Source: Bacteroidota bacterium
Lineage (GTDB): Bacteria > Bacteroidota > Bacteroidia > Flavobacteriales > Flavobacteriaceae
Direction: 5' to 3'
Assembly (NCBI GenBank): GCA_022560715.1
Contig: JADFSQ010000011.1
Span: 1 to 16,025, forward strand
DNA: 16,025 bases
This document shows, piece by piece, positions 8,297 through 16,025 of the stretch (position 1 is the stretch's first letter; every line of letters starts with the position of its first letter). A model generated the notes under the pieces. It was not told the DNA's origin and did not search any database. It worked only from the letters and a program-made list of their open reading frames with translations. Both the position numbers and the translations under genes were made by a program.

Positions 8297-8330
8297 TAAA
8301 AAACGCTTCGAAATTTCGAAGCGTTTTTTA
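8297..8330 (-). terminator. Perfect palindrome / rho-independent terminator after ompA
   Basis: A 34-bp perfect palindrome centred between 8313 and 8314, with core ACGCTTCGAAATTTCGAAGCGT flanked by A-runs and T-runs. On the minus strand it lies 20 bp after the ompA stop and ends in a T tract, so it should stop ompA transcription. By symmetry it would also work in the other direction. It ends only 10 bp before the AddB-like start codon. Confidence 0.85.
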
Positions 8331-8350
8331 AAATTTATTTTAAGATAGAA

Positions 8351-9712
8351 TTAGTTTTTAATCAAATTGATTTCAACTCTTCTATTTCTTTCTCTACCTT
8401 CTCTAGTGTCGTTTGTCATAAGCGGTTGAGATTCTCCGAATCCTCTACTTACTAAACGAGAACTATCAATACCATTCTCAACTAACCAATCTACCACAGC
8501 TTGCGATCTGTTTTTAGACAAGGTCATATTGCTTTCATCACTTCCAACACTATCAGTATGACCATCTATATTAAAATGTGCACGATGATACTCTTTTAAT
8601 ATTTCTGCAATATTACCAAGAATTTCTGCAGATTCGAATTTAATATCTGATTTTCCAGTTTTAAATAGAATAGTTTTTACATAATCGTTTAATGCTTTTT
8701 TAACTGCTTCCGGAAGTTCTGGGCAACCATTATTAGCCACTGTTCCAGGTTCGTTAGGACATTGGTCGTCTTTATCTAAAACACCATCACCATCACTATC
8801 AGGCCAAGGACAACCATTATTTGCAACCGGACCAGCTTCGTTAGGACATTCATCGTCACCATCAACAATACCATCACCATCAGCATCAGGACAACCATCT
8901 AAAGATTTTAAACCTGGAGTGTTAGGACATTTATCCGTATTGTCTGGAACACCATCACCATCGCTATCTGGACAGCCATCAAATTCAGCTAAACCAGCTT
9001 CATTTGGACAAGTGTCTTTACTATCTTCAATACCATCACCATCAGAATCTGGACAGCCATTAAATGCTGCAAGACCTGGAACTTCAGGGCAAGCATCATC
9101 TTTATCATAAATGCCATCACCATCAGTATCTTTACCACCAAATTTAATCGACACTCCTAAAGAATGTTGAAAATGTTTAGGTAAATAATCTTCGAAAGAG
9201 TGCTTATAAGAAGATTGCGCAGTAAGTCCCCAATTATCATTAAACCAATAGTTTATACCAAAAGTACCATTAAAAGTACCAGCTCCAATATCGTCTATCC
9301 ATGTGTAACCACCACCAACACCAAGATATGGCTCAAATTTTTCACAGTTTAAAAGGTCTGACAGACTATATTTAATTATTGCGTCAAGGCCAAAATAACT
9401 TAAACCGTCAACTGCAGCATCCCCCCATTTATCAATTTTATTTATTGATCCCGTAACACCAAGAGAGAATCCGTCTCCAAGGTATTTAGATACTGTTACA
9501 GTACTTAATGAACTTACAATATTGTAATGGTCGTTGACATTGAAGAATTCGACAAAATAATCTCCCAATGGAGCATCTTCTCCAGTTGGAAAAATATCAA
9601 CTGCATTTACCCCAAAACTAAATTGCCAAGGATTGTTGTCGTCTTGTGCGTTTGCGTTGCTATATCCAAGTGTTAGCAATAAAGCGAACATTAATCGGCT
9701 AAAATTTTTCAT
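8351..9712 (-). CDS. OmpA family outer-membrane protein with thrombospondin type 3 repeats, 453 aa
   Basis: Tethers the outer membrane to peptidoglycan. Residues 1-22 form a signal peptide (cut at SNANA-QDD). Residues ~28-192 are an eight-strand-type beta barrel with alternating aromatic strands. Residues ~195-334 carry five calcium-binding repeats of D-x-DGDG-x-x-D...CPN...GCP type (Cys pairs conserved). Residues ~340-453 are the OmpA C-domain with GHTDSVG and SKNRSQAV. Asp387 and Arg402, 15 residues apart, match the pair that binds diaminopimelate in OmpA. The gene stands alone: it has its own strong promoter and is closed by a palindromic terminator. This architecture is usual for abundant flavobacterial outer-membrane proteins. 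Confidence 0.95.
   Translation of the reverse strand: MKNFSRLMFALLLTLGYSNANAQDDNNPWQFSFGVNAVDIFPTGEDAPLGDYFVEFFNVNDHYNIVSSLSTVTVSKYLGDGFSLGVTGSINKIDKWGDAAVDGLSYFGLDAIIKYSLSDLLNCEKFEPYLGVGGGYTWIDDIGAGTFNGTFGINYWFNDNWGLTAQSSYKHSFEDYLPKHFQHSLGVSIKFGGKDTDGDGIYDKDDACPEVPGLAAFNGCPDSDGDGIEDSKDTCPNEAGLAEFDGCPDSDGDGVPDNTDKCPNTPGLKSLDGCPDADGDGIVDGDDECPNEAGPVANNGCPWPDSDGDGVLDKDDQCPNEPGTVANNGCPELPEAVKKALNDYVKTILFKTGKSDIKFESAEILGNIAEILKEYHRAHFNIDGHTDSVGSDESNMTLSKNRSQAVVDWLVENGIDSSRLVSRGFGESQPLMTNDTREGRERNRRVEINLIKN
8723..9130 (-). repeat. Five tandem 81-bp-type repeats encoding calcium-binding TSP3 units
   Basis: The segment encodes five units beginning DTDGDG, DSDGDG, DSDGDG, DADGDG and DSDGDG. The first three are spaced 27 residues (81 bp) apart; the fourth is 29 residues because of an added WP. 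Each has a CPN/CPE and a GCP. Such repeats bind Ca2+ in the linker between barrel and peptidoglycan domain, and repeat number can vary by slippage or recombination. Confidence 0.9.
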
Positions 9713-9747
9713 ATTAAATATTTTAATTTTTAAGTGTTAATTGGAAG

Positions 9748-9778
9748 CAAAAGTAAGTTGTTAAATGTTATTAACAAA
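9748..9778 (-). promoter_or_regulatory. ompA promoter, Bacteroidetes consensus
   Basis: On the minus strand TTTG (9778-9775) is followed after exactly 19 bp by TACTTTTG (9755-9748). Both boxes match the Bacteroidetes housekeeping sigma consensus TTTG-N17-21-TAnnTTTG perfectly. The predicted start lies near 9742, giving a leader of about 30 nt that is AT-rich and lacks a Shine-Dalgarno sequence. This is the best promoter in the window and fits a highly expressed outer-membrane protein. Confidence 0.8.
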
Positions 9779-9800
9779 GACAAATATATAAAAATATTGG

Positions 9801-9817
9801 GTTTTAACGATTAAAAC
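9801..9817 (-). terminator. Weak hairpin after kbl
   Basis: GTTTTAA-CGA-TTAAAAC forms a 7-bp hairpin 20 bp after the kbl stop. It has only one G-C pair and no clean T tract follows directly, so termination here is only a guess. Confidence 0.25.
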
Positions 9818-9836
9818 ATCATTTTTTAGAAGTGTT

Positions 9837-11030
9837 TTAAATGATTTTAAGTGCTTTACCTACGTTTTCAAATGCTAATATAGCTTTATCTATGTGATGC
9901 TTTTCGTGTGCAGCAGAGAGTTGTACCCTAATTCTTGCTTTCTCTTTTGGCACTACCGGAAAGAAAAACCCTATAACATAAATTCCTTCGGCAAGAAGCA
10001 TTGTTGCCATTGTTTGTGCAAGTTTAGCGTCGAAAAGCATTACAGGTACTATTGCAGAGTCGCCATTAACGATGTCAAACCCTGCTTTTTTCAGACCTTT
10101 TTTAAAGTAATTAGTATTCCATTCTAATTTGTCTCTTAATGTAGTATCCTTTGAAAGCATTTCAAAAACTTTAATTGATGCACCTACTATTGCTGGAGCA
10201 AGAGAATTTGAAAATAAATAAGGTCTTGATCTTTGACGTAGTATATCAATAATTTCTTTTTTACCAGTTGTGTAGCCTCCCATTGCTCCACCTAATGCTT
10301 TACCAAGCGTTCCAGTTATTATATCTATTCGATTTAAAACATTTTTTTCTTCAAGGGTACCTCTGCCTGTTTTTCCTATAAATCCAGTTGCATGGCATTC
10401 ATCAATCATTACCATTGCATCATATTTATCAGCCAAATCACAGATTTTATCAAGCGGAGCAACTATTCCATCCATTGAAAACACACCATCTGTGACAATA
10501 ATTTTAAATCGTGCTCCATTTTTATCTGCATCTTGAAGCTGCTTTTCCAAGTCAGTCATATCACTATTTTGGTAACGATATCTTGCTGCTTTACATAAAC
10601 GTACGCCATCAATAATGGAAGCGTGGTTTAATGAATCTGAAATAATAGCATCATCTTTTGTTAATAAGGGTTCAAAAACACCTCCATTTGCATCAAAAGC
10701 TGCTGCATATAATATGGTGTCTTCAGTTTGGTAGAAATCAGCTATTTTTTGTTCTAATTCTTTATGAATGTCTTGTGTGCCACAAATAAACCGAACCGAA
10801 GACATCCCAAAGCCATGAGTATCCATTGTATCTTTTGCTGCTTGAATAACTTCTGGATGCGATGACAAACCCAAATAGTTGTTAGCACAAAAATTTAATA
10901 CAGTTTCTCCTGTACTTAATGTTATTTCTGCGCCTTGAGCTGATGTAATAATACGCTCTTCTTTATATAGACCGTTATCTTTTATACTTTGAATTTCTTT
11001 TTGAAGATGTTCTTTTATATTTCCGTACAT
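9837..11030 (-). CDS. kbl: Glycine C-acetyltransferase (2-amino-3-ketobutyrate CoA ligase), 397 aa
   Basis: PLP enzyme that splits 2-amino-3-oxobutanoate with CoA into glycine and acetyl-CoA, the second step of threonine degradation. Similarity to the E. coli enzyme is visible along the whole length: [39 protein letters not shown], the IDECHATG acid/His region, and [15 protein letters not shown] with the PLP lysine. I chose ATG at 11030. That gives 397 aa (E. coli 398) and puts the PLP lysine at 244 and active-site His at 136, the E. coli numbers. The frame is open to 11045, but that codon is TTG. The gene follows addA by 17 bp and is probably cotranscribed. No threonine dehydrogenase gene is nearby. 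Confidence 0.97.
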   Translation of the reverse strand: MYGNIKEHLQKEIQSIKDNGLYKEERIITSAQGAEITLSTGETVLNFCANNYLGLSSHPEVIQAAKDTMDTHGFGMSSVRFICGTQDIHKELEQKIADFYQTEDTILYAAAFDANGGVFEPLLTKDDAIISDSLNHASIIDGVRLCKAARYRYQNSDMTDLEKQLQDADKNGARFKIIVTDGVFSMDGIVAPLDKICDLADKYDAMVMIDECHATGFIGKTGRGTLEEKNVLNRIDIITGTLGKALGGAMGGYTTGKKEIIDILRQRSRPYLFSNSLAPAIVGASIKVFEMLSKDTTLRDKLEWNTNYFKKGLKKAGFDIVNGDSAIVPVMLFDAKLAQTMATMLLAEGIYVIGFFFPVVPKEKARIRVQLSAAHEKHHIDKAILAFENVGKALKII

Positions 11031-11047
11031 ATTCTGTTTTTGCAAAT

Positions 11048-14000
11048 TTAAACTTCTTTTATTTCTAATTCATCATTAGCGTAGATCAATAATTTTTTTG
11101 TTACTACATAGTTCATGTCTTCTAAAGCATCTTGATATATTTGTAATTGCTGAGCATATTTTTTGTCATGCTTGCCAGTTTTATAGTCTATAATTACTAC
11201 TTCGTTTTTATTATTAAAAACCAATCTGTCTGGACGTACTGTAATACCTTCTTTAGTAATGATATCCCTTTCATTATAAATTGTATTGTCTGAATTGAAA
11301 TAATCTGATAATTGTTGATGTTCGACAATGTCTAATACTATTTGTTTAAGCTCTTGTGCTTGAAAAGTATTTATCATTCCTGAAGATAAGCAGTTACTAA
11401 AAGTGATGTCAATATCAATTTTAGTTTTAATTTGAGACATAATATAATGTATAAGGTTTCCTTTTTCAATAGCTTCTTCTTGTTTTGTGTCCCATAAATA
11501 TCCTGAATTAGTGACTATTTTTATGTTATGCTCTTTTTTAGGTGTAGAAATAAAACGCCCTTGTTCTATAGATAATTTACCACTTTCTTTAGTTTTTGAA
11601 GTTTTTATTTGTTTCCCAAAAGAATAAGAAACTGTCTCGTCATCCCACCTGTCTGTATGTTTTAAATAATTAATAAATAATCCTGAAAAAAGTTTTAAAT
11701 TTTCGTTTCCTTTCTTATCCAATTGTTTGTTGCTTATAATATGCAATTGCTCAATGGGTCTTGTTAATGCCACATAAAGCAAATTAATATTATCAAGTTC
11801 AAGTTCGGATTGATGTTTAGCATAAATGTTTTGCCCGATTTCTCCATAATTTTCAAAGTCTTTATTGTAATTCAGTAGTGAATGTGAAAAACCATTATAA
11901 TTTGTTGCTTCTAACGGGAACCACTCTTTAGGCTCTATTTCTTTATAAATATTTAAATCGGCATACGGAAATATCACTACAAGGAACTCTAATCCTTTAG
12001 ATTTGTGGATGGTCATGATTTGCACAGCATTTTTTTCTTGAGGAGATACAATACTCAAGTCTGATTTTTTACTATCATAATAATCAATAAACTCATTTAA
12101 ATTTGAATGAAACTTTTGTGTATAGTCTAATGCAAAATCTAAATAAAACTGAATATAAGCATCCGATGTATTAACCAAATTGAAACTATAAATAATGGTT
12201 TCCACAGCTTCGTATAGAGGAAGTTGTAAAACTTCATTGAAATTAAAAGCAATTCCTAATTTGCTTAAAGCTTCAAAAAACGAATGTATCTCTAAATTAA
12301 TATTAGAGCTATAGAACAAATGCTTGTCAGTTATATTTAATTTATGTACAGCGAGATAATTTAAAACAAGAATTTTAACTTCGCTATTGTGAGGTTCTAA
12401 AACATACTTTAAAACATTATTAATAAATTCAACTTCAGGAGAACGCGAAAGCAACAAGGTTTCAGACGAAATAATATCTATGCCTTCATCGCTCAAATAA
12501 TCTGCAATGGCAACTCCTTCTTTTTTCTTTCTTACTAAAACACAGATGTCTTTTAATTGAAAACCATTTTTTTTGCATTCGTTTATTGTTTCTAAAACTT
12601 TTTGAGGGTAAATTTCATCTCGGCTTTCGTCAGTATCAAAATCTAAAAATGTAATATTTACATAACCATCTTCTTCAATAGTATGGTTTTGTTTACTTTT
12701 ATTGTATAATTCTGCGTATTCGTTTTTACAAAAAGCAAAGCTTGAAATATGCTGAAAAAAATCATTATTGAAATTTACAATACTTTTAAAACTTCTATAA
12801 TTAAAGGGTAAGTTGTCAATTTTTGGCTTGATAAAGAAAGGGTTTTCAGCGTTATTATATAGGTCAATAAATTGTTCTGCTTTTCCGCCACGCCATCTGT
12901 AAATTGCCTGTTTCGCATCGCCAACTAACATTACAGAACCATTTTCGCTGGATAATGAATTGTCTAAAAGAGGTAATAGGTTTTCCCATTGTAGCACAGA
13001 AGTGTCTTGAAACTCATCTATAAAATAATGATGAAATTTTTCGCCAATACGTTCATAAATAAAAGGTGCTGGCTGATTTTTTATTTCGTTACTTATAATT
13101 GAATTAAACTCGGAAATAAGAATTACATTTTGCTCTTCTTTTAAAGCTTCTAACTCTTTGTGAATTGCATTTAAAACCGATAATGGAGTTATGTTTTTTA
13201 GTATTGCCTTGAAGAATTTAAGTTGAAAAACGTCCTGTTTAGTTTCATTGAAAGCAATAACTATTTGGGGTTGAATTTCGTTTATTGTTGATGCAATATC
13301 TTGGGCTGCTTTTTTAGGATATAATGTATTTCCTTCAATTAAATCGATTTGCCAGTTTAGATTAAATATAATATCGAAATTCTTCTTACAAAGATTTTTA
13401 AAATATTTTGGCAAAGAACTTCTTGAAAAATCATTAAACTGTAAACCACATTCTTCGATAAGCGTTAGCATAGATTGAGCTTTTTCAATAATTAGAGTTT
13501 CTGTTAACGCTATTTTTTTAATCAAATTTGTTTTAAGTAGTTTAAAATCTTTTAAAGATTTATCTTTTAAGGTTTTAATAAAAGGGATATCGTTTTCGTT
13601 TACGAGCAGTTTGGCAATTTTATAAAAATCTAAAGAAATGTCCCAACTTTTGTCATCATCGGCTTTTTCAATAGCAAAATCGATTAGAGTTTTAGTTAAT
13701 GCTTTATCGCTTCCAGCTTTAGCAATAAGATTATCTACAGCTTTGGTTAGTAACATTTTTGTGTCTAATTCGACTTCAAAATTTATAGGAAGTTTTAAAT
13801 CGTAAGCAAAAGTCCGTATTAATTTTTGAGTAAACTTATCGATGGTAGAGATGTCAAAAGCAGCATAATTTTGTACAATGTTATTTAAAAGTTTTTTTGA
13901 TTTATCATGAAGTGCTTTTGGCTGTATCGATAATTCCTCACAAATAGATCTAAACACAGTATTTGGTGTCACTAAAATGTCTTCAGAAGAAAAAGCTTTT

Positions 14001-14188
14001 AATGTTTCTATAATACGTGTTTTCATTTCGCTAACCGCTTTATTGGTAAACGTAATGGCAAGAATATGCTTGTAAGGATATCTATCCGAAGACCTAAACA
14101 TTACTTTTAAATACTCTTTTACGAGTGTATATGTTTTGCCGCTTCCAGCTGAAGCATTATAGATTTGAAAAGAAGTAGAATCCAACAA
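11048..14188 (-). CDS. addA: AddA-type UvrD-family helicase with C-terminal nuclease, 1046 aa
   Basis: ATP-driven 3'-5' DNA helicase fused to a PD-(D/E)XK nuclease, the motor of AddAB-type end resection. Superfamily 1 motifs occur in order: Walker [10 protein letters not shown] (11-19, Lys18), DEFQDT (391-396), [13 protein letters not shown] (423-435), [12 protein letters not shown] (724-735) and LLYVALTR (803-810). The nuclease follows with [15 protein letters not shown] (Asp987), IIDYKTGK (Asp1001, Lys1003) and QQLQIY. Both activities look intact. The start must be TTG: the frame has TAA at 14198-14200, then no ATG until codon 30, after Walker A. Two adjacent TTG codons (14188 and 14185) are the only plausible starts. 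It heads an operon with kbl and diverges from sodA across an inverted-repeat element. An odd feature is that its AddB partner lies beyond kbl and ompA. Confidence 0.93.
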   Translation of the reverse strand: MLDSTSFQIYNASAGSGKTYTLVKEYLKVMFRSSDRYPYKHILAITFTNKAVSEMKTRIIETLKAFSSEDILVTPNTVFRSICEELSIQPKALHDKSKKLLNNIVQNYAAFDISTIDKFTQKLIRTFAYDLKLPINFEVELDTKMLLTKAVDNLIAKAGSDKALTKTLIDFAIEKADDDKSWDISLDFYKIAKLLVNENDIPFIKTLKDKSLKDFKLLKTNLIKKIALTETLIIEKAQSMLTLIEECGLQFNDFSRSSLPKYFKNLCKKNFDIIFNLNWQIDLIEGNTLYPKKAAQDIASTINEIQPQIVIAFNETKQDVFQLKFFKAILKNITPLSVLNAIHKELEALKEEQNVILISEFNSIISNEIKNQPAPFIYERIGEKFHHYFIDEFQDTSVLQWENLLPLLDNSLSSENGSVMLVGDAKQAIYRWRGGKAEQFIDLYNNAENPFFIKPKIDNLPFNYRSFKSIVNFNNDFFQHISSFAFCKNEYAELYNKSKQNHTIEEDGYVNITFLDFDTDESRDEIYPQKVLETINECKKNGFQLKDICVLVRKKKEGVAIADYLSDEGIDIISSETLLLSRSPEVEFINNVLKYVLEPHNSEVKILVLNYLAVHKLNITDKHLFYSSNINLEIHSFFEALSKLGIAFNFNEVLQLPLYEAVETIIYSFNLVNTSDAYIQFYLDFALDYTQKFHSNLNEFIDYYDSKKSDLSIVSPQEKNAVQIMTIHKSKGLEFLVVIFPYADLNIYKEIEPKEWFPLEATNYNGFSHSLLNYNKDFENYGEIGQNIYAKHQSELELDNINLLYVALTRPIEQLHIISNKQLDKKGNENLKLFSGLFINYLKHTDRWDDETVSYSFGKQIKTSKTKESGKLSIEQGRFISTPKKEHNIKIVTNSGYLWDTKQEEAIEKGNLIHYIMSQIKTKIDIDITFSNCLSSGMINTFQAQELKQIVLDIVEHQQLSDYFNSDNTIYNERDIITKEGITVRPDRLVFNNKNEVVIIDYKTGKHDKKYAQQLQIYQDALEDMNYVVTKKLLIYANDELEIKEV

Positions 14189-14228
14189 AGAAAAATTTTA
14201 TACCAAAATAGACATTCTTAATAACTTA

Positions 14229-14360
14229 TTAATGAACTCGTTTAAACTTTTTGTATTTAACCGAAAATAAGATAAAATTTGTCCAGACGAGATACTTTTT
14301 ACAGTACATAGCAGCGATACGTATTAGAAAAGTAACGAAGTATGGGCGAATTTCAGCCAT
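14229..14360 (-). CDS. Small open frame inside the intergenic repeat, 43 codons (doubtful gene)
   Basis: ATG at 14360 follows an in-frame TAA by one codon and the frame stays open to TAA at 14229-14231. It reads MAEIRPYFVT at the start and KYKKFKRVH at the end, with a hydrophobic middle (FILFSV). It covers nearly the whole interior of the inverted-repeat element, and its last codons are the left terminal repeat read backwards. There is no recognisable ribosome site or family. It could be a chance frame carried by a dispersed repeat and annotated as a hypothetical protein in other genomes. Confidence 0.2.
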   Translation of the reverse strand: MAEIRPYFVTFLIRIAAMYCKKYLVWTNFILFSVKYKKFKRVH

Positions 14361-14394
14361 TTTTTAGGTAATAGAAAAAGTTTAAACGAGTTCA
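14233..14394. repeat. 162-bp element with 20-bp perfect terminal inverted repeats
   Basis: TGAACTCGTTTAAACTTTTT at 14233-14252 is repeated in perfect inverted orientation at 14375-14394. After a G-G mismatch the pairing continues for four more bases (TATT/AATA). The ~115-bp interior is less AT-rich than its surroundings and includes the palindrome ATACGTAT. Size, terminal inverted repeats and intergenic position between addA and sodA resemble a MITE or dispersed flavobacterial intergenic repeat. No clear target-site duplication is visible at the ends. As RNA it could form one long hairpin. The right end lies just upstream of the sodA promoter box and the left end near the addA start, so it may shape both promoters. 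Confidence 0.75.
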
Positions 14395-14417
14395 ATACAA
14401 AAGACAAACCTTTATTG

Positions 14418-14425
14418 TAAATTTG
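14418..14425 (+). promoter_or_regulatory. sodA -7 promoter box
   Basis: TAAATTTG matches TAnnTTTG exactly and would start transcription near 14430, about 29 nt before the sodA ATG. No convincing TTTG -33 box sits 17-21 bp upstream, so an activator or a relaxed -33 element may be involved. The position where a -33 box is expected abuts the end of the inverted-repeat element. Confidence 0.5.
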
Positions 14426-14458
14426 AATGAAAATAATTATTAACAAAAACAAAATATT

Positions 14459-15067
14459 ATGGCTTTCGAATTACCAGAATTAGGATACGCTTACGATGCT
14501 TTAGAGCCACATATTGATGCTCGAACAATGGAAATTCATCATTCTAAACATCATAATGCTTATACAAATAATTTAAATAATGCTATTGCTGGAACAGATA
14601 TAGAAGGAACATCTATTGAAGATATTCTTGCTAATTTGGACATGAATAATGGTGCGGTTAGAAATAATGGAGGCGGATTTTACAACCACTCTTTATTTTG
14701 GACTGTCATGAATCCAGAAGACAAAGGATATTTATCAGGAGAATTAAAAGATGCTATTGAAGCCGAATTTGGTTCGGTTGATGCTTTTAAAGAAGCTTTT
14801 TCAAAAGCAGCCGCAACGCGTTTTGGCTCTGGTTGGGCTTGGTTATGTGTACACAAAGGAGGTAGAGTTGAAGTTTGCTCTACGCCAAATCAAGATAACA
14901 CTTTAATGCCAGAAGTTGGTTGTGGTGGCACACCAATTTTAGGTTTGGATGTTTGGGAACATGCATACTATTTAAACTATCAGAATCGCAGACCAGATTA
15001 TATAAATGCCTTTTTTAATGTAATTAATTGGAACGAAGTAGAACGAAGATATGCTAACGCAAAATAA
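14459..15067 (+). CDS. sodA: Superoxide dismutase, Mn/Fe type (probably Mn), 202 aa
   Basis: Converts superoxide to oxygen and hydrogen peroxide. All four metal ligands are present: His27 (MEIHHSKHH), His77 (NHSLFW), Asp164 and His168 (DVWEHAYYL). The second-sphere Gln is in NQDN (about residue 145) in the C-terminal half, as in Mn enzymes, with Gly in [11 protein letters not shown], rather than the N-terminal Gln of Fe enzymes. A cambialistic enzyme cannot be excluded. There is no signal peptide, so it is cytoplasmic. ATG at 14459 gives the usual family length and N-terminus ([15 protein letters not shown]). It is monocistronic, with a -7 box upstream and palindromes and a terminator hairpin downstream. 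Confidence 0.97.
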   Translation: MAFELPELGYAYDALEPHIDARTMEIHHSKHHNAYTNNLNNAIAGTDIEGTSIEDILANLDMNNGAVRNNGGGFYNHSLFWTVMNPEDKGYLSGELKDAIEAEFGSVDAFKEAFSKAAATRFGSGWAWLCVHKGGRVEVCSTPNQDNTLMPEVGCGGTPILGLDVWEHAYYLNYQNRRPDYINAFFNVINWNEVERRYANAK

Positions 15068-15102
15068 TGTGGGTTAAATATCAATACTATAAAGAGATTC
15101 TC

Positions 15103-15120
15103 TCCCGATAGCTATCGGGA
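15103..15120. repeat. 18-bp perfect palindrome after sodA
   Basis: TCCCGATAGCTATCGGGA is self-complementary over its full length and lies 36 bp after the sodA stop. This type of palindrome is, from memory, widespread between genes in Bacteroidetes. It may form part of the sodA 3' end together with the hairpin at 15139-15168. Confidence 0.8.
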
Positions 15121-15138
15121 TTCATGGGAATAAAAAAT

Positions 15139-15168
15139 AAAAAAGGTGAACGAGAGTTCACCTTTTTT
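15139..15168. terminator. Bidirectional terminator hairpin (13-bp stem)
   Basis: AAAAAAGGTGAAC and GTTCACCTTTTTT pair perfectly around a GAGA loop, giving a strong stem flanked by A and T tracts on both strands. It can end sodA transcription from the left and the minus-strand small RNA unit from the right. Confidence 0.85.
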
Positions 15169-15209
15169 GCCCCAAATCTACCATAAACTTAACCTACTTA
15201 TGTTATGGT
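15139..15209 (-). ncRNA. Candidate small RNA, copy 1
   Basis: Read on the minus strand this is a complete small unit: a 7-bp hairpin ACCATAA/TTATGGT with a 16-nt loop, the single-stranded linker AGATTTGGGGC, then a terminator with a 13-bp stem and T tract, about 71 nt in all. A perfect TAnnTTTG box (TATATTTG, 15221-15214) ends 4 bp before the first base, so the RNA would start at or next to the hairpin. A near-identical copy lies 270 bp away in the same orientation. It may belong to the Flavo-1 structured RNA family of Bacteroidetes, but I could not check the covariance model. Otherwise it is an uncharacterised repeat. Confidence 0.5.
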
Positions 15210-15213
15210 AAGC

Positions 15214-15221
15214 CAAATATA
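15214..15221 (-). promoter_or_regulatory. -7 box of candidate small RNA copy 1
   Basis: TATATTTG on the minus strand matches TAnnTTTG exactly and lies 4 bp upstream of the conserved RNA-like unit. No good TTTG -33 box is visible. Confidence 0.45.
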
Positions 15222-15318
15222 ATATTGCTTTTCGGAAATTGTAAAATTTATTAGACAAAATACTAATAAATTAGTCTAACAGTTATTGATAGTAAAAATT
15301 TAAGACGAATAAATGAAC

Positions 15319-15344
15319 TACCTCGACGCAGAGCGTACGAGGTA
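15319..15344. repeat. Hairpin repeat with CGACGC-AGA-GCGT core, copy 1
   Basis: TACCTCG pairs with CGAGGTA and ACGC with GCGT around an AGA loop, leaving one bulged A at 15337. It shares its core with the hairpin at 15371-15385, so the two are related copies of an intergenic palindromic repeat. Confidence 0.75.
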
Positions 15345-15370
15345 TCAAATAGGAATTCCTTTTTTTATTT

Positions 15371-15385
15371 CGACGCAGAGCGTCG
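15371..15385. repeat. Hairpin repeat with CGACGC-AGA-GCGTCG core, copy 2
   Basis: CGACGC-AGA-GCGTCG is a perfect 6-bp stem with a 3-base loop. It is followed by CGGG-GAATTAAA-CCCG, which can form a second, alternative hairpin sharing the CGGG. It has the same orientation and core as the copy at 15319-15344. Confidence 0.75.
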
Positions 15386-15408
15386 GGGAATTAAACCCGA
15401 AAAACGAT

Positions 15409-15481
15409 AAAAAAAGGTGAACAAGAGTTCACCTTTTTTTGCCCCAAATCTACCATGAACTTAACCTACTTATGTTATGGT
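15409..15481 (-). ncRNA. Candidate small RNA, copy 2
   Basis: Second copy of the unit at 15139-15209, same orientation. The 16-nt loop and linker AGATTTGGGGC are identical. The first stem has one change (ACCATAA/TCATGGT) that replaces A-U by G-U and so keeps the pairing. The terminator stem is 14 bp with an AAGA loop in place of GAGA on the plus strand. At the same 4-bp spacing upstream is TAAATTAG (15493-15486), one mismatch from TAnnTTTG, so this copy may be more weakly transcribed. Its terminator also lies downstream of the purF end on the same strand and may serve purF. Confidence 0.45.
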
Positions 15482-15591
15482 GCATCTAATTTAATTGTAT
15501 TTTGTTTAATGGCTCTAAATAATAGACGAAATGCATTTTTTTTAGTTTAAACGCTATTTTTTTAGATGAAATGCTAATAATTATGGTTTTA

Positions 15592-16025
15592 CTAATATGC
15601 TCGTTCTTTGTTTCCTTCGTAAAAATTTATGAATGCTCGGTTAACAACTCTATTACCTCCAGCCGTTGGATAGTTACCTGTAAAATACCAGTCTCCTAAA
15701 TTTTTCGGACAAGCTTTGTGTAAATTTTCAATAGGCTGAAAAATGATTTTCACATCAGCTTTTATAGTGTTATTACAAACCAATTCAGCTATTTTATCTG
15801 AGATTTGTTCAGCAGTAAAAAGACTATAAATATCTTTTACATAATTTTTTACTTCCTTATCCTGAAGACCAACTTGAGCTTTACATTTATTATAAATAGT
15901 TTTAACAATGTGATATTTATCAACATCCTTTAAAAGCTCTAATGCCGCTTTAAATGCGATGAGGCTTTCTAAATTTGCCATATCAATACCATAACAATCT
16001 GGATAACGAATTTGAGGTGCCGATG
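15592..16025 (-). CDS. purF: Amidophosphoribosyltransferase, C-terminal part (runs off the right edge)
   Basis: First committed enzyme of purine synthesis: it makes 5-phosphoribosylamine from PRPP and glutamine. The frame is open through the last bases of the window and reads SAPQIRYPDCYGIDM before the codons that follow the internal Met at 15981. CYGIDM is a hallmark of the phosphoribosyltransferase domain. The tail (IFQPIENLHKACP, LGDWYFTGNYPTAGGN, ending NFYEGNKERAY) matches the long (~630 aa) PurF form of Flavobacteriaceae as I recall it. The start and the N-terminal glutaminase domain lie outside the window, so the Met at 15981 is not the true start. About 144 codons are visible. Confidence 0.92.
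   Translation of the reverse strand, partial: SAPQIRYPDCYGIDMANLESLIAFKAALELLKDVDKYHIVKTIYNKCKAQVGLQDKEVKNYVKDIYSLFTAEQISDKIAELVCNNTIKADVKIIFQPIENLHKACPKNLGDWYFTGNYPTAGGNRVVNRAFINFYEGNKERAY

Larger units (their letters stand above)
15068..15591. other. Gene-free, hairpin-rich 524-bp interval between sodA and purF
   Basis: No credible protein gene lies here. It contains, in order, an 18-bp palindrome, a two-hairpin unit, an AT-rich spacer with ACTAAT-AA-ATTAGT (15262-15275), two GACGC-AGA-GCGT hairpins, a second copy of the two-hairpin unit, and two direct repeats next to the purF end. The hairpin elements are described separately. Confidence 0.8.

Noticed and set aside
8919..9110. Plus-strand frame of 63 codons rich in Ser/Gly/Pro
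   Set aside because: It is the antisense of the repetitive calcium-binding region of ompA; its repeats only mirror that gene.
15139..15481. CRISPR array from the repeated hairpins
   Set aside because: There are only two copies 270 bp apart, each with internal terminators, and no regular spacers or cas genes.

Overview
The window looks like chromosomal DNA from a marine-type Flavobacteriaceae (Bacteroidota). It is AT-rich and has almost no Shine-Dalgarno-like sequences. It carries Bacteroidetes-type promoter boxes (TTTG-N19-TAnnTTTG), an OmpA protein with thrombospondin type 3 repeats, and a split addA...addB arrangement. Genus cannot be fixed by eye.

Left part (1-3066), accessory in character: on the minus strand, reading leftward, are a frameshifted lipoprotein gene (802-1460), a 54-aa DUF4177-like protein (614-778), a 173-aa single-pass membrane protein (90-611) and the first 32 codons of a uracil-DNA-glycosylase-family protein (1-97). 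The last three are packed with gaps of a few bases or an overlap. Diverging from the lipoprotein is a plus-strand gene (1665-3041) for a signal peptide / Kelch-like propeller / membrane helix / winged-helix-like protein. It is broken by one in-frame TAA. So two adjacent divergent genes are both interrupted.

Middle (3067-8350): a tRNA-Ala(GGC) on the plus strand abuts, with no gap, the stop codon of a convergent minus-strand operon. In transcription order that operon is an AddB-like nuclease (5527-8286), an alpha/beta hydrolase (4682-5524) and a lipoprotein amidase (3141-4676). A perfect 34-bp palindrome separates it from ompA.

Right-middle (8351-14188): ompA (own near-consensus promoter), kbl, and an AddA-type helicase-nuclease that must use a TTG start. 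AddA and AddB together would form the RecBCD-equivalent end-processing machine for recombination repair; they flank kbl-ompA here.

Right (14189-16025): the addA/sodA divergent interval is mostly an intergenic element with 20-bp perfect inverted termini and an open 43-codon frame inside. After sodA (Mn-type superoxide dismutase) comes a 524-bp gene-free stretch full of hairpins. It includes two near-identical units, each of which looks like a complete small-RNA transcription unit on the minus strand (promoter box, hairpin, G-rich linker, terminator). The window ends inside purF.

The most interesting items are the twin small-RNA-like units, the inverted-repeat element between addA and sodA, and the broken inverted-topology Kelch/winged-helix regulator. 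No defence island, CRISPR array, prophage or insertion sequence is visible.
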